Source of the DNA: Paenibacillus xylanexedens
Lineage (GTDB): Bacteria; Bacillota; Bacilli; Paenibacillales; Paenibacillaceae
DNA: 64,000 nucleotides
Direction: 5' to 3'
NCBI RefSeq assembly: GCF_001908275.1
Contig: NZ_CP018620.1
Span: 2,046,001 to 2,110,000 of the forward strand
Positions 1 through 9,936 of the stretch are shown one piece after another. The position numbers and the translations under genes were made by a program. The stretch's first letter is position 1. Every line of letters begins with the position of its first letter. Below the pieces are notes generated by a model. That model was given only the letters and a program-made list of their open reading frames with translations, was not told where the DNA came from and searched no databases.

Positions 1-835
1 CCGATGATTGTTCCAACTGAACGGTTACATGCCCCGCACCATTTCCACTGAATCCCGGCTGAATGACGGTTACACCATGAATATTAGCGATAAGTTGACG
101 ATGCTGATGTCCGGTAAGCAACACATCGATGCCTTTGATGTCCCGGCAGATGGCATAGCCTTGATTTTCTCCAGTTAACCGTTCGGTGGGCTCGCCTGTC
201 TCCAGATCACTCTCAAATCCGCCGTGATAACTCACAACCATTACATCTGGTTGTTCATGCTCGCGTATATAGCTAACCCATGTACGAATGGTCTCCAAGG
301 CATCAAGGAACTGTAACCCCTCAATATTTTTTGGATGCTCCCAGTTCGGTATGTAGTGCGTAGTTGCGCCCAACAGGGCTACTTTGACACCCGTAGATAA
401 GGTTTTGATTAGATACGGAGGACCGAAGGCAGGTACGTCTGGTTGCTCATCTTTTACAATATTGGCAGACAGCCAAGGGAAATTGGAAGCTTCAACTGCT
501 CCGCGCAACAGATTCTGACCATAGTTAAACTCGTGATTTCCCATCACCGCTGTATCATAACCGAGTTCATTCAGTACTGTAATGAATGGATGCACTTCGT
601 TTTTGGAAACCTGTGAAGCTGCATAGGAGGCCAAGGGTGATCCTTGCAGCAGATCCCCGTTATCCACCAGCATCAATTCAGGTGAACGTTCACGTTCCTT
701 ACGAATCAGGGAAGCCAGCAGGGCAAGCCCAGCCGGGCGGTAGGCATTGGTATTGTAATGAATGGGACGGATCGCCCCGTGCAGATCACTGGTATACAGA
801 ATATCGAAGCTTGCCGTATGGTTTGTGGATGTCAT
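1..835 (-). CDS. Bifunctional metallophosphatase/5'-nucleotidase (YunD/UshA-like), 3' part beyond window
   Basis: Reading the minus strand from ATG at 835 gives an open frame to the window edge (about 278 residues, no stop). A good AGGAGA ribosome site lies just upstream (about 841-848). The N-terminal half carries the calcineurin-like metallophosphoesterase motifs in order: SDLHGA near residue 16, DNGDLLQG near 60, GNHEFNYG near 100 and GHQHRQ near 250. This matches the UshA/YunD family, which hydrolyses nucleotides or 2',3'-cyclic nucleotides using two metal ions; the C-terminal nucleotide-binding domain would lie outside the window. No signal peptide is visible, so it is more like cytosolic YunD than exported UshA. 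It diverges from the phosphonate-type importer, so both may serve phosphorus scavenging; that link is inference. Exact substrate is not determinable. Confidence 0.88.
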   Translation of the reverse strand, partial: MTSTNHTASFDILYTSDLHGAIRPIHYNTNAYRPAGLALLASLIRKERERSPELMLVDNGDLLQGSPLASYAASQVSKNEVHPFITVLNELGYDTAVMGNHEFNYGQNLLRGAVEASNFPWLSANIVKDEQPDVPAFGPPYLIKTLSTGVKVALLGATTHYIPNWEHPKNIEGLQFLDALETIRTWVSYIREHEQPDVMVVSYHGGFESDLETGEPTERLTGENQGYAICRDIKGIDVLLTGHQHRQLIANIHGVTVIQPGFSGNGAGHVTVQLEQSS

Positions 836-973
836 TTTACAATCTCCTCTAATATATAAGTTCAGATATATGGAATTACTATAAAACGGAGAAGAATGAA
901 TAACCTGAAGAACCGAAGTATACGCCGTTATCTCCGATGTTCTTCTTATATCTTCAACCATAATGAGCCTATT

Positions 974-1040
974 CTAACAGATACAAGTCGCGCTGACAGC
1001 CTGACAGGAAACTTTACAAAACTCCAAATTTCGTTTCACA
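974..1040 (+). promoter_or_regulatory. Repeated TNACA-like motifs upstream of phnD (possible Pho box)
   Basis: The divergent region before phnD contains CTAACAG (974-980), CTGACAG (993-999), CTGACAG (1001-1007), TTTACA (1013-1018) and TTCACA (1035-1040). PhoP of Bacillus binds arrays of TT(A/C/T)ACA-like hexamers spaced about 11 bp apart. TTTACA and TTCACA are 22 bp apart, but the other intervals do not fit well. It is a plausible phosphate-starvation control region for the importer, at low confidence. Confidence 0.25.
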
Positions 1041-1108
1041 TCGCGCTAATATTTGGCAACTATAGTAGATAAGTACTGAAAAATAGAAACTCTTTGGAGG
1101 GTGTTCGT

Positions 1109-2092
1109 TTGAAGAAGTCTGCTTTATTTTTACCATTGTTGATTTTGGTTCTGTTTCTGAGTGCTTGTGGGTCTAGCAGTAGTACAACAGGTTCGGCTAA
1201 CGGGGATAATGCGAGTTCTAATGCATCCGGTACGTCTACGGCAGAGACAGAGAAAGCTGTCGAAGGTTATGTGCCAACTGAATTGACGGTTCAATTTGTT
1301 CCTTCCCAGAACGCAGATACGCTTGAAGCCAAAGCGAAACCGCTGGAGAAGTTGCTTGGTGACAAACTGGGCATTCCGGTAAAAGTTAGCGTATCCACCG
1401 ACTACAACACAATTATTGAAGCAATGGCTTCCAACAAAGTAGACGTAGGTTTCTTGCCTCCGACAGCTTATGTACTGGCTAAAGAAAAAGGCGCTGCGCA
1501 GGTTATTTTGCAAGCACAACGTTTCGGTGTAAATGATGAGACAGGTGCTCCAACCGAAGAGTTGGCGGATTCCTATAAATCCATGTTCATTGTAAAAAAA
1601 GATTCGCCGATTCAATCCATCGAAGATCTTAAAGGTAAAAAAGTCGCTTACCAAAACGTAACGTCTTCCGCAGGCTATGTATGGCCAGCAGGTCTGTTGC
1701 TGGACAGAGGCATTGATCCATTAAAAGATGTAACACCTGTAACGTTGAAAGGTCATGACCAAGGTGTTATCGCTGTATTAAACGGTGACGTTGATGCAGC
1801 AGCTATTTTCCAAGATGCCCGCAACACGGTAGCCAAAGACTATCCGACTGTATTTGAAGATACACGAGTACTGGCGTTCACTGAGCCTATTCCTAACGAT
1901 ACCATTGCCGTTCGTACAGACATGAATGCAGATTGGACTGCGAAGATCAAACAAGCCTTCATCGATATCGGTAAAGATACTGAAGGTCACCAGATCATCA
2001 AAGAAATCTATACGCATGAAGGTTATGTAGAGTCCGATGATAGCAAGTTTGAGATCGTTCGTCAGTATGGCGAAAAAGTGAAAGGTGAATAA
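1109..2092 (+). CDS. phnD: Phosphonate/phosphite-type ABC transporter substrate-binding lipoprotein
   Basis: A lipoprotein of about 328 residues. The signal segment is a KK n-region and a leucine-rich core ending in the lipobox LSAC with the lipidated Cys near residue 20, followed by a Ser/Thr/Gly/Asn linker. The mature part is a PhnD-family type II periplasmic-binding protein: the segment around VPSQNADTLEAKAKPLEKLL opens lobe 1, and VDVGFLPPTAYVLA is typical of the family. TTG at 1109 is taken as start because GGAGG at 1096-1100 lies 8 nt upstream; an in-frame TTG at 1094 would overlap that site. It delivers phosphonate, phosphite or a related phosphorus oxyanion to the PhnC-PhnE complex encoded downstream. 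The ligand cannot be told from sequence, and no C-P lyase genes lie in the window. Confidence 0.9.
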   Translation: MKKSALFLPLLILVLFLSACGSSSSTTGSANGDNASSNASGTSTAETEKAVEGYVPTELTVQFVPSQNADTLEAKAKPLEKLLGDKLGIPVKVSVSTDYNTIIEAMASNKVDVGFLPPTAYVLAKEKGAAQVILQAQRFGVNDETGAPTEELADSYKSMFIVKKDSPIQSIEDLKGKKVAYQNVTSSAGYVWPAGLLLDRGIDPLKDVTPVTLKGHDQGVIAVLNGDVDAAAIFQDARNTVAKDYPTVFEDTRVLAFTEPIPNDTIAVRTDMNADWTAKIKQAFIDIGKDTEGHQIIKEIYTHEGYVESDDSKFEIVRQYGEKVKGE

Positions 2093-2175
2093 TTCTGATC
2101 CAAAAGTAGTTCGGGATCTGTTCACTTTGTTGTAGCTTTCTTGGATGGGAACAGCTTAATCGTAGCAATGGACAG

Positions 2176-2206
2176 GCCAGTTCAGCGTGATCTACGCTGC
2201 GCTGGC
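2176..2206 (+). promoter_or_regulatory. Hairpin between phnD and phnC
   Basis: An imperfect 12-bp inverted repeat (GCCAGTTCAGCG and CGCTGCGCTGGC around a 7-nt loop) lies in the 177-nt gap between phnD and phnC. No U tract follows, so it is more likely an mRNA-stabilising or partial read-through hairpin than a full terminator. Such hairpins often raise binding-protein expression relative to the membrane components. Confidence 0.5.
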
Positions 2207-2269
2207 TTGTGCCATTATAGCAAGGACTCATGTATGGTTGATCATTATGAATGAAAGAAGGATATTGTC

Positions 2270-3067
2270 ATGATTGAGCTTCATAACGTTACCAAAACTT
2301 ACGCTAACGGCACCAAGGGCCTGGATAATATTAATCTGAAATTTGAGCAGGGTGAATTCATTGCTGTAGTGGGTCTGTCCGGTGCAGGTAAATCAACGCT
2401 CTTACGCTCCATTAACCGACTGCACGACATTAGTGAGGGCGAGATTCTGATTAACGGAAGTTCCATCACGAAGGCACAAGGCAAACGGCTACGGATGATC
2501 AGACGTGACATCGGCATGATCTTCCAGAGTTTCAATCTGGTGAAACGGTCCAGTGTACTACGTAATGTACTCGCTGGACGCGTTGGATACCATTCCACCA
2601 TGCGTACCATTCTGGGTCGTTTTCCAAAAGAGGATATTGAACTGGCATTCACTGCGCTGGATCGTGTGAATATTTCGGAGAAAGCTTATTCCCGTGCAGA
2701 TCAGTTGTCTGGTGGACAGCAACAGCGTGTCGCTATTGCCCGTGTACTGGCACAGGAAGCAAAAATCATTCTGGCCGACGAACCGGTTGCTTCACTTGAC
2801 CCGCTTACAACAAAACAGGTCATGGATGACCTGAAACGCATCAATCAAGACCTTGGGATTACGACCATCGTCAATCTTCACTTTATTGATCTGGCGAGAG
2901 AGTATGCGACCCGTATTGTCGGATTGCGAGCAGGTGAGGTGGTCTTCGACGGCCCGGTAGAAGAGGCAACGGATGAGCGCTTTGCAGAAATTTACGGCAG
3001 ACCAATTCTGGCTGACGAATTGTTGGACAAGCAGGCTGTGCATGAGCAGGGAGAAGTTGTGGTATGA
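2270..3067 (+). CDS. phnC: Phosphonate-type ABC transporter ATP-binding protein
   Basis: A 265-residue ABC ATPase. Walker A is GLSGAGKST near residue 36, the signature LSGGQQQR near 146, and Walker B with catalytic Glu is [12 protein letters not shown] near 164, followed by an H-loop in [10 protein letters not shown]. Helical-domain features such as [19 protein letters not shown] are characteristic of PhnC. It energises uptake through the two PhnE permeases. The 3' end overlaps phnE by 4 bp, indicating translational coupling. Start ATG at 2270 is preceded by GAAAGAAGGA. Length is standard for the family. Confidence 0.93.
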   Translation: MIELHNVTKTYANGTKGLDNINLKFEQGEFIAVVGLSGAGKSTLLRSINRLHDISEGEILINGSSITKAQGKRLRMIRRDIGMIFQSFNLVKRSSVLRNVLAGRVGYHSTMRTILGRFPKEDIELAFTALDRVNISEKAYSRADQLSGGQQQRVAIARVLAQEAKIILADEPVASLDPLTTKQVMDDLKRINQDLGITTIVNLHFIDLAREYATRIVGLRAGEVVFDGPVEEATDERFAEIYGRPILADELLDKQAVHEQGEVVV

Positions 3068-3915
3068 AGGGGCAGTCCAACGTTCCACTTCAGAATTCAG
3101 GCGGAGTGGGGAAGGAACCTGGTTCCAGCCCGGCTCAGGTTGTGAATCGCCCAAAACCGCCTGGGCGTACGAAACATTTGCTCACCTTAGTGATCATTCT
3201 GCTCCTTCTGTGGGCCAGTGCCAAGCAGACGGATGCCAGCTTCACGGAGTTATTTCAGGGATTCCCTGAAATGTGGAAATTGTTGAAGGAAATGTTTCCA
3301 CCCCGGTGGAGCTACTTTGATAATATCGTGCAAGGCATGCTGGAAACGATCCGAATGGCCCTGATTGGGACAACCATTGGTGCGATTATTGCGATTCCGA
3401 TCTCGATCATCTGTGCCGGTAACCTGATGCCGAGTCGCTGGATCTACTATCCGGCACGCTTTCTGCTGAACCTGATTCGGACCGTGCCGGATCTGCTGCT
3501 TGCTGCTTTGTTCGTTGCTGTGTTTGGTTTGGGGCCCATCCCCGGAATTTTGGCACTGGCTGTGTTCTCGATAGGTCTGATTGCGAAGTTGACCTATGAG
3601 ACGCTGGAAACCATTGATCAGGGGCCGCTGGAAGCGATGACGGCTGTTGGTATGAACCGAATTCAGCTCATTGTATATGGCGTGGTGCCGCAACTGGCTG
3701 CCCAGTTCACATCCTATGTGCTGTATGCCTTCGAAATTAATATACGTGCTGCTGCCATTCTGGGACTGGTGGGAGCCGGAGGGATTGGACTCTACTATGA
3801 GGCCACACTTGGGTTCCTGGAGTATGACAAGACCAGCGTAATCATTCTGTTTACCCTCGTCATCGTTCTGGTCATTGATTATGTAAGTACTAAGCTGCGG
3901 GAGAAATTGCTATGA
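3064..3915 (+). CDS. phnE: Phosphonate-type ABC transporter permease (first copy)
   Basis: A 283-residue integral membrane permease starting within the phnC stop region. It begins with a roughly 35-residue hydrophilic cytoplasmic extension, then a TM segment ([15 protein letters not shown]), a short extracytoplasmic stretch, and five further hydrophobic segments. The cytoplasmic coupling loop is recognisable as [20 protein letters not shown], the EAA motif that contacts PhnC. Family members carry substrate across the membrane as homo- or heterodimers; here the partner is the adjacent paralogue. It overlaps the next gene by 4 bp. Confidence 0.92.
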   Translation: MKGQSNVPLQNSGGVGKEPGSSPAQVVNRPKPPGRTKHLLTLVIILLLLWASAKQTDASFTELFQGFPEMWKLLKEMFPPRWSYFDNIVQGMLETIRMALIGTTIGAIIAIPISIICAGNLMPSRWIYYPARFLLNLIRTVPDLLLAALFVAVFGLGPIPGILALAVFSIGLIAKLTYETLETIDQGPLEAMTAVGMNRIQLIVYGVVPQLAAQFTSYVLYAFEINIRAAAILGLVGAGGIGLYYEATLGFLEYDKTSVIILFTLVIVLVIDYVSTKLREKLL

Positions 3916-4718
3916 TGAAAAATGAAACAAGCCGCATCCGGCCTAAACCACGGAAGAACCCGCTACGCTGGGTCATTGTGTTACTGTTAATCCTTGTGTA
4001 TGTCTGGGCGCTTGCCGGTGTACCGTTTACTGGTTTCAAGGAAACTGCCGCTCAGATTATGAAAGCCATTGTAGCCGGAATTTTCTCACCGGATTGGGAT
4101 TTTGTATATTTGCCTGAAGGAGAAGACTTGCTGCGAGGATTGTTGGATACGCTGGCAATCTCTGTGTTGGGTACCGTGATCTCAGCTGTGCTCTGTATTC
4201 CATTTGCCTTCTGGTCTGCCCGTAACATGAGTGGGCATCGTTCCATCTCGGGTGCAGGCAAAATGGTACTCAGCTTTATTCGCACGTTCCCTGAGATTAT
4301 CATGGCCTTGTTGTTCATTAAGGCAGTAGGTCCCGGATCGTTTGCAGGGGTTCTAGCCCTTGGGTTACACTCCATCGGCATGTTGGGTAAATTATATGCG
4401 GATGAAGTTGAAAATATCGACTATGGCCCATCTGAGGCGCTGCTTGCCTCTGGAGCCAATCGCATGCAGCAGTTGTGGTTTGCCATCCTGCCGCAGGTTA
4501 TGCCTGGCTTCCTGAACTATACGCTGTATCGTTTCGAGATTAATGTACGTTCCGCGACCATACTGGGTGTAATTGGAGCAGGGGGAATTGGTACACCACT
4601 GATCTTTGCATTGAGCACCCGGAACTGGCCGCGAGTAGGTATAATTCTGCTGGGTATAATCGTGATGATCACGATTATCGACTTGATCTCGGGGTATATT
4701 CGTAAGAAGCTGGTGTAG
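3912..4718 (+). CDS. phnE: Phosphonate-type ABC transporter permease (second copy)
   Basis: A 268-residue paralogue of the preceding permease with the same layout: a basic N-terminus, first TM near residues 19-37, and an EAA loop reading EALLASGANRMQQLWFAILP. The paired conserved block FEINVRSATILGVIGAGGIG also occurs in the first copy as [20 protein letters not shown]. Two different PhnE subunits imply a heterodimeric channel, as in many Bacillota phosphonate/phosphite importers. It is the last gene of the four-gene operon; a terminator hairpin follows. Confidence 0.92.
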   Translation: MMKNETSRIRPKPRKNPLRWVIVLLLILVYVWALAGVPFTGFKETAAQIMKAIVAGIFSPDWDFVYLPEGEDLLRGLLDTLAISVLGTVISAVLCIPFAFWSARNMSGHRSISGAGKMVLSFIRTFPEIIMALLFIKAVGPGSFAGVLALGLHSIGMLGKLYADEVENIDYGPSEALLASGANRMQQLWFAILPQVMPGFLNYTLYRFEINVRSATILGVIGAGGIGTPLIFALSTRNWPRVGIILLGIIVMITIIDLISGYIRKKLV

Positions 4719-4795
4719 AGAAGAAAAGGTAATGTTTATTTGCTAATAAAGAGGAATAAAATAAAGATATCTCAATCCATTTTTGATCACTCTAA

Positions 4796-4830
4796 GAGCA
4801 GCCCATGCAATAGTAGGTGCTGCTTTTTAT
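4796..4830 (+). terminator. Rho-independent terminator after the phn operon
   Basis: GAGCAGCCC pairs with GGTGCTGCT across a short loop, and a TTTTTAT run follows. It lies about 80 nt after the second permease stop. Confidence 0.65.
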
Positions 4831-5111
4831 ATTTATTTCATGTTTTAATGTATAAATATAAGTGCATTTCGAATATAGATTAATCAAAAATCCTTTGCTG
4901 ACTTGCAAATGATTTTTTTATATTAATGCAGTTAATTATTTGCTTAATAGTAGGGCATTTCATACTCCTAAACCACCACAAACTTAGAAAAATACTGGTT
5001 ACAACATAGAATTTCAATTAGCAAAATTATGAGTCTATATGAAATTACTGTTTAGAAGTAGACTCATATTATGATACTGTATAGTTATAAATTCAATACT
5101 GGAGGAAAATT
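4831..5111. other. AT-rich intergenic region
   Basis: No gene is supported here. The DNA is markedly AT-rich. A 9-bp inverted repeat (ATGAGTCTA at 5029-5037, TAGACTCAT at 5059-5067) lies about 45 nt before the next start codon and could be an operator or an RNA hairpin. Confidence 0.4.
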
Positions 5112-5525
5112 ATGAGAAAAAAAAATAATATGTTGTTGCTATCTATATCTATTATTATTTTAGTAGTGGTTATGTCTCTTACTGGTTGTTCAAAATTACA
5201 AACAAAAATTAATCTCACGGGAGAAAGCGAAAATTGGAGAGGTGAATTGGGTACTACCGTAACAAATGAAAGAGAAGAAAATGGGGAGTATGTTATAACT
5301 TACAAAAAAGATAATTGGGAAGGTATAAAAGGATATAAGATAAACATAAATGAAGGAAGAATAATTAGAGAGGAAAACGGTTTAGCTTCTAACTCTATAA
5401 AGTTTCCTATAATACGAAAACAAGGCTCAACTATTAGTACTCAGAAAGACCAAACTATTGTCATTGTGTGGACAGATGTTAACGGTAAAGACTTTGAAGA
5501 GAAAATGATCTTGAAATCAAAATAA
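5112..5525 (+). CDS. Small lipoprotein of unknown function
   Basis: A 137-residue protein with a basic start (MRKKNN), a hydrophobic core of about 18 residues and the lipobox SLTGC near residue 26, so probably lipid-anchored outside the membrane. The mature part is rich in charged and beta-prone stretches (ENGEYVITYKKDNWEGIKGY) and has no catalytic motif I recognise. The end, VWTDVNGKDFEEKMILKSK, suggests a small beta-sandwich, but this is a guess. Ribosome site GGAGG lies 8 nt before ATG. It is a lone gene in an AT-rich patch unlike its neighbours in base composition, which may point to recent acquisition. Confidence 0.7.
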   Translation: MRKKNNMLLLSISIIILVVVMSLTGCSKLQTKINLTGESENWRGELGTTVTNEREENGEYVITYKKDNWEGIKGYKININEGRIIREENGLASNSIKFPIIRKQGSTISTQKDQTIVIVWTDVNGKDFEEKMILKSK

Positions 5526-5760
5526 AAAGACATAATTCGACAATATTAAGTTATATTATGAGGAAAAACTAGTTTTTTCATGATTGTGAAGTATATTCGA
5601 ACTGCTATTATTTGTTTTTTTGTTTGATAAATTGATTGTTTTGCACCTTTTTTGTTATATTTTATACGATTAATATTATTATCATAAGTCAATATAAATG
5701 AGTGAAAGGAGGATGTGGTAACTTCTTCTGACTTACAATATATTTGTATGGAGGATAATA

Positions 5761-6528
5761 ATGAAAAAGTTAACGAAATTACTTTCAACTCTAGTTATTG
5801 TTTCAATGATTTTCGGTAGTTTAAATGTATCTGCTGATTCATCCCAGGAAGAAGTGTTAATTTTTGAAGAAGAACAAATTACCGATATTGATACCCTTAT
5901 TGAACGAGCCAAAAATGGAATAACTGATATCCCGGTAAACGAATCCAAGAGATCAATTGTTTCATTAGAGTCTAATAAATCAATTGCGAATACTCAGTCA
6001 CTCGCACAAAGTACTGAAACAGATGAACTTGTGTTGGAAGAACAGTATGAAACAACCCAAAAAATTAAAGCAGTCCGAAAAGGAAACGAAATAACTGAAA
6101 CTTTCAGTACTACTACTATTGCTGTTTTGGCTGACGGATCAAGTTATCAAACGCAACCTGACTCTAGCGGAGGAGTTGTAGCGTATTCTACAGTTACGTA
6201 TGACAAGCGCCAACAGAATAATTTAGACACTTACAAGCTTATTAAAGTTTCTGGTGGATGGAATAGACATGACTCTACAATTAACATGAATGATCGGTGG
6301 TACACTTTTGGTGCTAGTGGTAATTCATTCGACGGTGGATTTGCTGTAACTCAAGCTAGCGGAAAAAATGAAACGTCTTTAAATGCATTTCAACAGAATG
6401 CTCCAAGCTCTTGGAAATATGTAGTAAAGGATAATTCGACATTTTTCGTTTTTGGTGTTACATCTAGTATCACACTTACAAGAGGAACCAGTTCGAAATG
6501 GAACATTCTATTAATTCATAACTTTTAA
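5761..6528 (+). CDS. Secreted protein of unknown function
   Basis: A 255-residue protein with a typical Sec signal peptide (MKKLTKLLSTLVIVSMIFGSLNVSADSS; cleavage likely after SADS or nearby). An acidic stretch follows (EEVLIFEEEQITDIDTLIERAK), then Ser/Thr/Glu-rich sequence and a C-terminal half with many aromatic and beta-prone segments (VSGGWNRHDSTINMNDRWYTFGAS, a pattern reminiscent of small secreted beta-sandwich proteins). No enzyme motif is recognisable. GGAGG lies 8 nt before the ATG. Codon use is AT-rich like the neighbouring lipoprotein gene. Function unknown. Confidence 0.7.
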   Translation: MKKLTKLLSTLVIVSMIFGSLNVSADSSQEEVLIFEEEQITDIDTLIERAKNGITDIPVNESKRSIVSLESNKSIANTQSLAQSTETDELVLEEQYETTQKIKAVRKGNEITETFSTTTIAVLADGSSYQTQPDSSGGVVAYSTVTYDKRQQNNLDTYKLIKVSGGWNRHDSTINMNDRWYTFGASGNSFDGGFAVTQASGKNETSLNAFQQNAPSSWKYVVKDNSTFFVFGVTSSITLTRGTSSKWNILLIHNF

Positions 6529-6543
6529 ATTTTTCACTTCCAT

Positions 6544-6571
6544 AAGGGGGGCCAATTATGGCTTCCCTTTA
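6544..6571 (+). terminator. Possible terminator hairpin
   Basis: AAGGGGGGCC and GGCTTCCCTT form a 10-bp stem with two G-U pairs around a 6-nt loop, ending in only three or four T residues. It follows the secreted-protein gene by about 15 nt. Confidence 0.5.
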
Positions 6572-6620
6572 AATTATTGATTAAAAAGAAAACACCTTTG
6601 TTTTCAAGGAGAATCAAATA

Positions 6621-6827
6621 ATGAATTTTTTTATCTATTGTGGGATAGCACTCCTTTTTGTTTCTGGTCTTTGTTTTGGAGCATGGACTACTGGATCACA
6701 ACAAAGAGGGAATTTTCATTCTGAAAATGAAAAAGAACGTAATATAAAAAAAAAAATTGGCACATGGTCGGCTTTAGTTGGAGTTCTTTCCTTTGCCCTT
6801 GCTGGCATAATGTCTCTAGTAAGCTAA
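6621..6827 (+). CDS. Small two-TM membrane protein (DUF5316-like)
   Basis: A 68-residue protein with a hydrophobic segment at each end (residues 2-22 and 47-67) separated by a polar, charged loop containing FHSENEKERNIKKKIG. The layout and the phrase QRGNFHSE resemble DUF5316 proteins of Bacillus and Paenibacillus, recalled from memory rather than searched. CAAGGAGAA supplies the ribosome site 8 nt upstream. Function unknown; the topology suggests a hairpin membrane protein with both ends on the same side. Confidence 0.6.
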   Translation: MNFFIYCGIALLFVSGLCFGAWTTGSQQRGNFHSENEKERNIKKKIGTWSALVGVLSFALAGIMSLVS

Positions 6828-7041
6828 AGGCAAGAAAGTCACATCGTTAACTCGAGGTAATGCATACCAGGCTATACGATACTTTCAGTATCACAGACTG
6901 GGTTGAGTGTTCCAATTATTGCAGGGAACAAAATTTTATTGGATCTGTGTTGATGTAACCACTTCAAATCTTTCAGTGTCTTACGTTTTTTATTATAATT
7001 CGGTATTATATTCAACTAATATTTAGAGTATTTATGCTCGA
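6828..7041. other. Intergenic region between convergent genes
   Basis: I see no gene. It holds only the downstream flank of the small membrane-protein gene and leads into the strong bidirectional terminator. Confidence 0.4.
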
Positions 7042-7093
7042 AAAAAAACGAAGCAAGATCGCCGGCATTCAGGCAATCTTGCTTCGTTTTTTT
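7042..7093. terminator. Strong bidirectional terminator
   Basis: A 22-bp stem with one mismatch: AAAAAAACGAAGCAAGATCG pairs with the complementary run ending CTTGCTTCGTTTTTTT. A-rich and T-rich flanks allow termination in both directions. It separates the plus-strand small genes from the minus-strand gene ending at 7132. Confidence 0.9.
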
Positions 7094-7131
7094 AGTTGCT
7101 TGGTTAAACGTCAGGCTTCTTTACAATCTTC

Positions 7132-9936
7132 TTAACTAGCCAAAGGCAATGCATTGGTAACTTGAACCGTTATCGTCTCGGTGCTGGTTACGCCTGCGGC
7201 GTTGATCAGCTCAGCACGGTACGTATACGTTCCGTTAGCGCAACCGGACAATTCCGTTGTAGCACTTTGGGAAGCAGGTGTTGCCGCGTTCAACGCTTGT
7301 GTATCAATTAATACATCATTCTCATAGAGACGGTATTCGGTTGCGTTTGTACCCCACCAGAGGTTCATGGATACGTTGTAGTTGCCGTCACCATCCCAGT
7401 TGTTTTGGGACAGCGTAGCTTTGCCTGGAGCAGCATTGGTTACTTGTACCGTCAGCACGTCACTGCGTGTTGTGCCCTTGTCATTGGTCAGCTCAGCTAC
7501 ATAAGTATACGTGCCGTTGGCTTTGCCTGTAATGGCGGTTTTGGAGGACTGAGCCGATGGTGAAGCCGCAGTCAACTTCTGCGTATCGATCAGAACGCCA
7601 TTCTCATACAGTTTGTACTCAGAACCGTTTTCACCCCACCAGAGGTTCATGCTTACGTTGTACGAACCTTCGAACAGGCCAGTGGTATATCCATTATCAG
7701 AAGAAAGCACCGGTTTACCCGGTGCTCCTGCAGCTGGAGTGGAAGGCACTTCGCCGCCACCTTGCTCTTCAGCAGGTACAAAATCATTCAAACTTCTAGG
7801 TTTCAATTGATATACATCTTTGAAAATAGCGGAAACGCCTGTGATATCGATTTTGTCACCAGCAGCATAAGGGAAGGAAGTCTCCGTCACACCTGTACGG
7901 GTGTCTACACGGATGTGTGTGCTCGTTCCATCTGCTGCTACCGCGTCGAATTCAAAAGATCCAACTGGTGTAGCACTGATGATATTCTCAATCGTTACAT
8001 TTTTCAATTGAACCAGTTGACCTTGGTTCGCATCTGTAATTGCAGTAACCTCGATTGGAGCAGGTACGGAAGCCGTACCTGTTTTCTCAATCGCAACGAT
8101 ATCGGTAAGCTCGAACTCGCTGTTATAGATGGTTGTTGTTGCTGTTACTTTCACCTTGTCACCAGCATGGAAGCCGCTAGTGTGCTGGAATACGTAGATT
8201 CCAGCAGTTTCATCTTGAAGATAGAAGGCTTGTCCACCAAATGCACCTGGCTCTGTCGTCACAACACCTTCGATGGTTACGGTAGTGCCAGCAGCTTTGG
8301 TGCGTGCTTCAGCAACTGTGATCGCTGCTGGAATCGGTCCTTCTTCTTCCGGAAGCTGTTCTGCTGGCACATTGCCAACAGTCACGGCATTGGTGATCAG
8401 GTTGCTGCCATTCAGACGCAGACGCAAGCTGGCAGCGCCAGTTGTACCTGGTTTGATCCGGACATTCAGATCTTTGATCCCGCGACCTTGGCTGTCCGAG
8501 GTTACACTGAATGTGGAGCTATACCCGTACGAAGTTGGCCAAGTACCACTTTCATTCTGGATCATGGCGACCTGTGTTCCGCCAGTCAGATAGATACCGG
8601 CACTATAACCGGATACGGTTGTGTTCGGAGCCATGTTCTCCACAACTACACGAATCTGGAAGTCTTCTGCATTTGGAAGAGTATCCTGTTTCACGAAGCT
8701 GTATGCAGCGTTCGCACTGGATGCAGGGCCACCATAAGAACCAGCCTTGAACGTGGAACGATCGTACCACTTATATCCGGCAGCAGGTGCGGACCAAGGT
8801 TCAGCCTGTGGTTCTGTGGAAGCAGCCGGCTCTTCGAATGGCAACAGCGCTGTAGCTGTGTCCAGTTCAAGTCCGTTCACTTCAGTTAGGCTTGTGTAGT
8901 TCTCTTGTGTAGCAAGCCAGTTCACGGTGTTCACGAGCAACACGGCATCATCGGCTTCTTTGAAACCGTCATAAGTTGTTTTGCGTGTGCCTGTCTCTTC
9001 ACGCAAGTATTTTGGTGATGCATCTTCTACTGGAGAGGAGTCACCGATGAAGGCAGCTTTACCTGCGCCCAGCTTGGATACAGCCACGTAAGGACCTTCT
9101 TCAATCCCGCCGCCGTTGTAGACACCTTGGTCTACCGCGTTATTCCATTTTGCGTTGGTTTTTGGCAGGTACACAATACCTTTTGCCTTTTCCGGATCGG
9201 TGATTGCAAGTGTTGAACCGGCGTGCATGGCTACAGCCGATACGCCTTCTGTGATGCCGAAGGCTTGATCTGCCGGTACAACGATATTGGCGTTGATATC
9301 GCCAAGTGCGTTATAGCGGAATCGTACGCCAAAGTTATCGGACAACCAGTCCGAGCCGGTTACATTTTGCATCGCTTCAGAATTACGCTCATCGGTGCTC
9401 ATACCTTTGGCCGGATCTTCGAATGCTCCCCGACGATAGCCGTTGATGACTTCAGAGCCATCCCAGCGGTTTTTATTACGGTCTGCATTATAGTGATCTC
9501 CAACAAAGAAGATGCTGCCGCCCGTTTCAACATATTGTTTCAGTGCTGCTTGTTCGGATGTTTTGAAAGGAATTTGAGGCTCTGCAATAACGAATACGTT
9601 ATACTCTTTCAGATCATCATAGGTAAATGGAGTTGTCTTGCGAAGTTCTTTGACATAGTAACCATCATTGGCGAGTGCATTCCCGAAGTCGGAGAAACCT
9701 CCATCAATGACCCAGTCTGCAGCTCCAGCCGTCTGGCCGTGAGAGTTGTCGAACAATACTTTTTTACCTGCATTTTGGTTCACAACCTTTGCCTGGATGA
9801 ACGGTGCCGGGTCTGTCGGTCCTTCCGCATGAACCGATGCATCTCCGTTCCATAATCCGATCTGAAGCGGCAAAGCCATGGACAATGCCAGGAGTGATTT
9901 TAAAACTACTCCTCGCATACCTGTTAATTTACCCAA
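7132..9936 (-). CDS. Large secreted multidomain protein: GATase-like/DUF4350-type N-domain, OB-fold, two Ig-like modules
   Basis: About 934 residues from TTG at 9936, chosen because GGGAGGG lies a few nucleotides upstream. A signal peptide (hydrophobic [15 protein letters not shown], cleavage near VHAEG) is followed by a roughly 300-residue domain with [19 protein letters not shown] and [15 protein letters not shown], resembling class I glutamine-amidotransferase-like folds of the DUF4350/IFT52 group. A middle beta-rich segment spans roughly residues 385-530. An OB-fold nucleic-acid-binding-like domain similar to that in YhcR nucleases starts near 540 ([20 protein letters not shown]). The end carries two near-identical 95-residue modules (near 745 and 840) containing [10 protein letters not shown] and [13 protein letters not shown], which also occur in secreted Paenibacillus chitinases. 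No catalytic residue set is certain. It lies downstream of the ECF sigma gene on the same strand, so they may be linked. Confidence 0.75.
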   Translation of the reverse strand: MGKLTGMRGVVLKSLLALSMALPLQIGLWNGDASVHAEGPTDPAPFIQAKVVNQNAGKKVLFDNSHGQTAGAADWVIDGGFSDFGNALANDGYYVKELRKTTPFTYDDLKEYNVFVIAEPQIPFKTSEQAALKQYVETGGSIFFVGDHYNADRNKNRWDGSEVINGYRRGAFEDPAKGMSTDERNSEAMQNVTGSDWLSDNFGVRFRYNALGDINANIVVPADQAFGITEGVSAVAMHAGSTLAITDPEKAKGIVYLPKTNAKWNNAVDQGVYNGGGIEEGPYVAVSKLGAGKAAFIGDSSPVEDASPKYLREETGTRKTTYDGFKEADDAVLLVNTVNWLATQENYTSLTEVNGLELDTATALLPFEEPAASTEPQAEPWSAPAAGYKWYDRSTFKAGSYGGPASSANAAYSFVKQDTLPNAEDFQIRVVVENMAPNTTVSGYSAGIYLTGGTQVAMIQNESGTWPTSYGYSSTFSVTSDSQGRGIKDLNVRIKPGTTGAASLRLRLNGSNLITNAVTVGNVPAEQLPEEEGPIPAAITVAEARTKAAGTTVTIEGVVTTEPGAFGGQAFYLQDETAGIYVFQHTSGFHAGDKVKVTATTTIYNSEFELTDIVAIEKTGTASVPAPIEVTAITDANQGQLVQLKNVTIENIISATPVGSFEFDAVAADGTSTHIRVDTRTGVTETSFPYAAGDKIDITGVSAIFKDVYQLKPRSLNDFVPAEEQGGGEVPSTPAAGAPGKPVLSSDNGYTTGLFEGSYNVSMNLWWGENGSEYKLYENGVLIDTQKLTAASPSAQSSKTAITGKANGTYTYVAELTNDKGTTRSDVLTVQVTNAAPGKATLSQNNWDGDGNYNVSMNLWWGTNATEYRLYENDVLIDTQALNAATPASQSATTELSGCANGTYTYRAELINAAGVTSTETITVQVTNALPLAS

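Noticed and set aside
5715..5723. ATGTGGTAA after AAAGGAGG before the secreted-protein gene
   Set aside because: A two-codon ORF with no spacer to the ribosome site; likely chance.
7762..8889. Plus-strand open frame of 375 codons opposite the large secreted protein gene
   Set aside because: Antisense shadow; Cys-rich, low-complexity composition, no ribosome site, and the opposite frame has clear domains.
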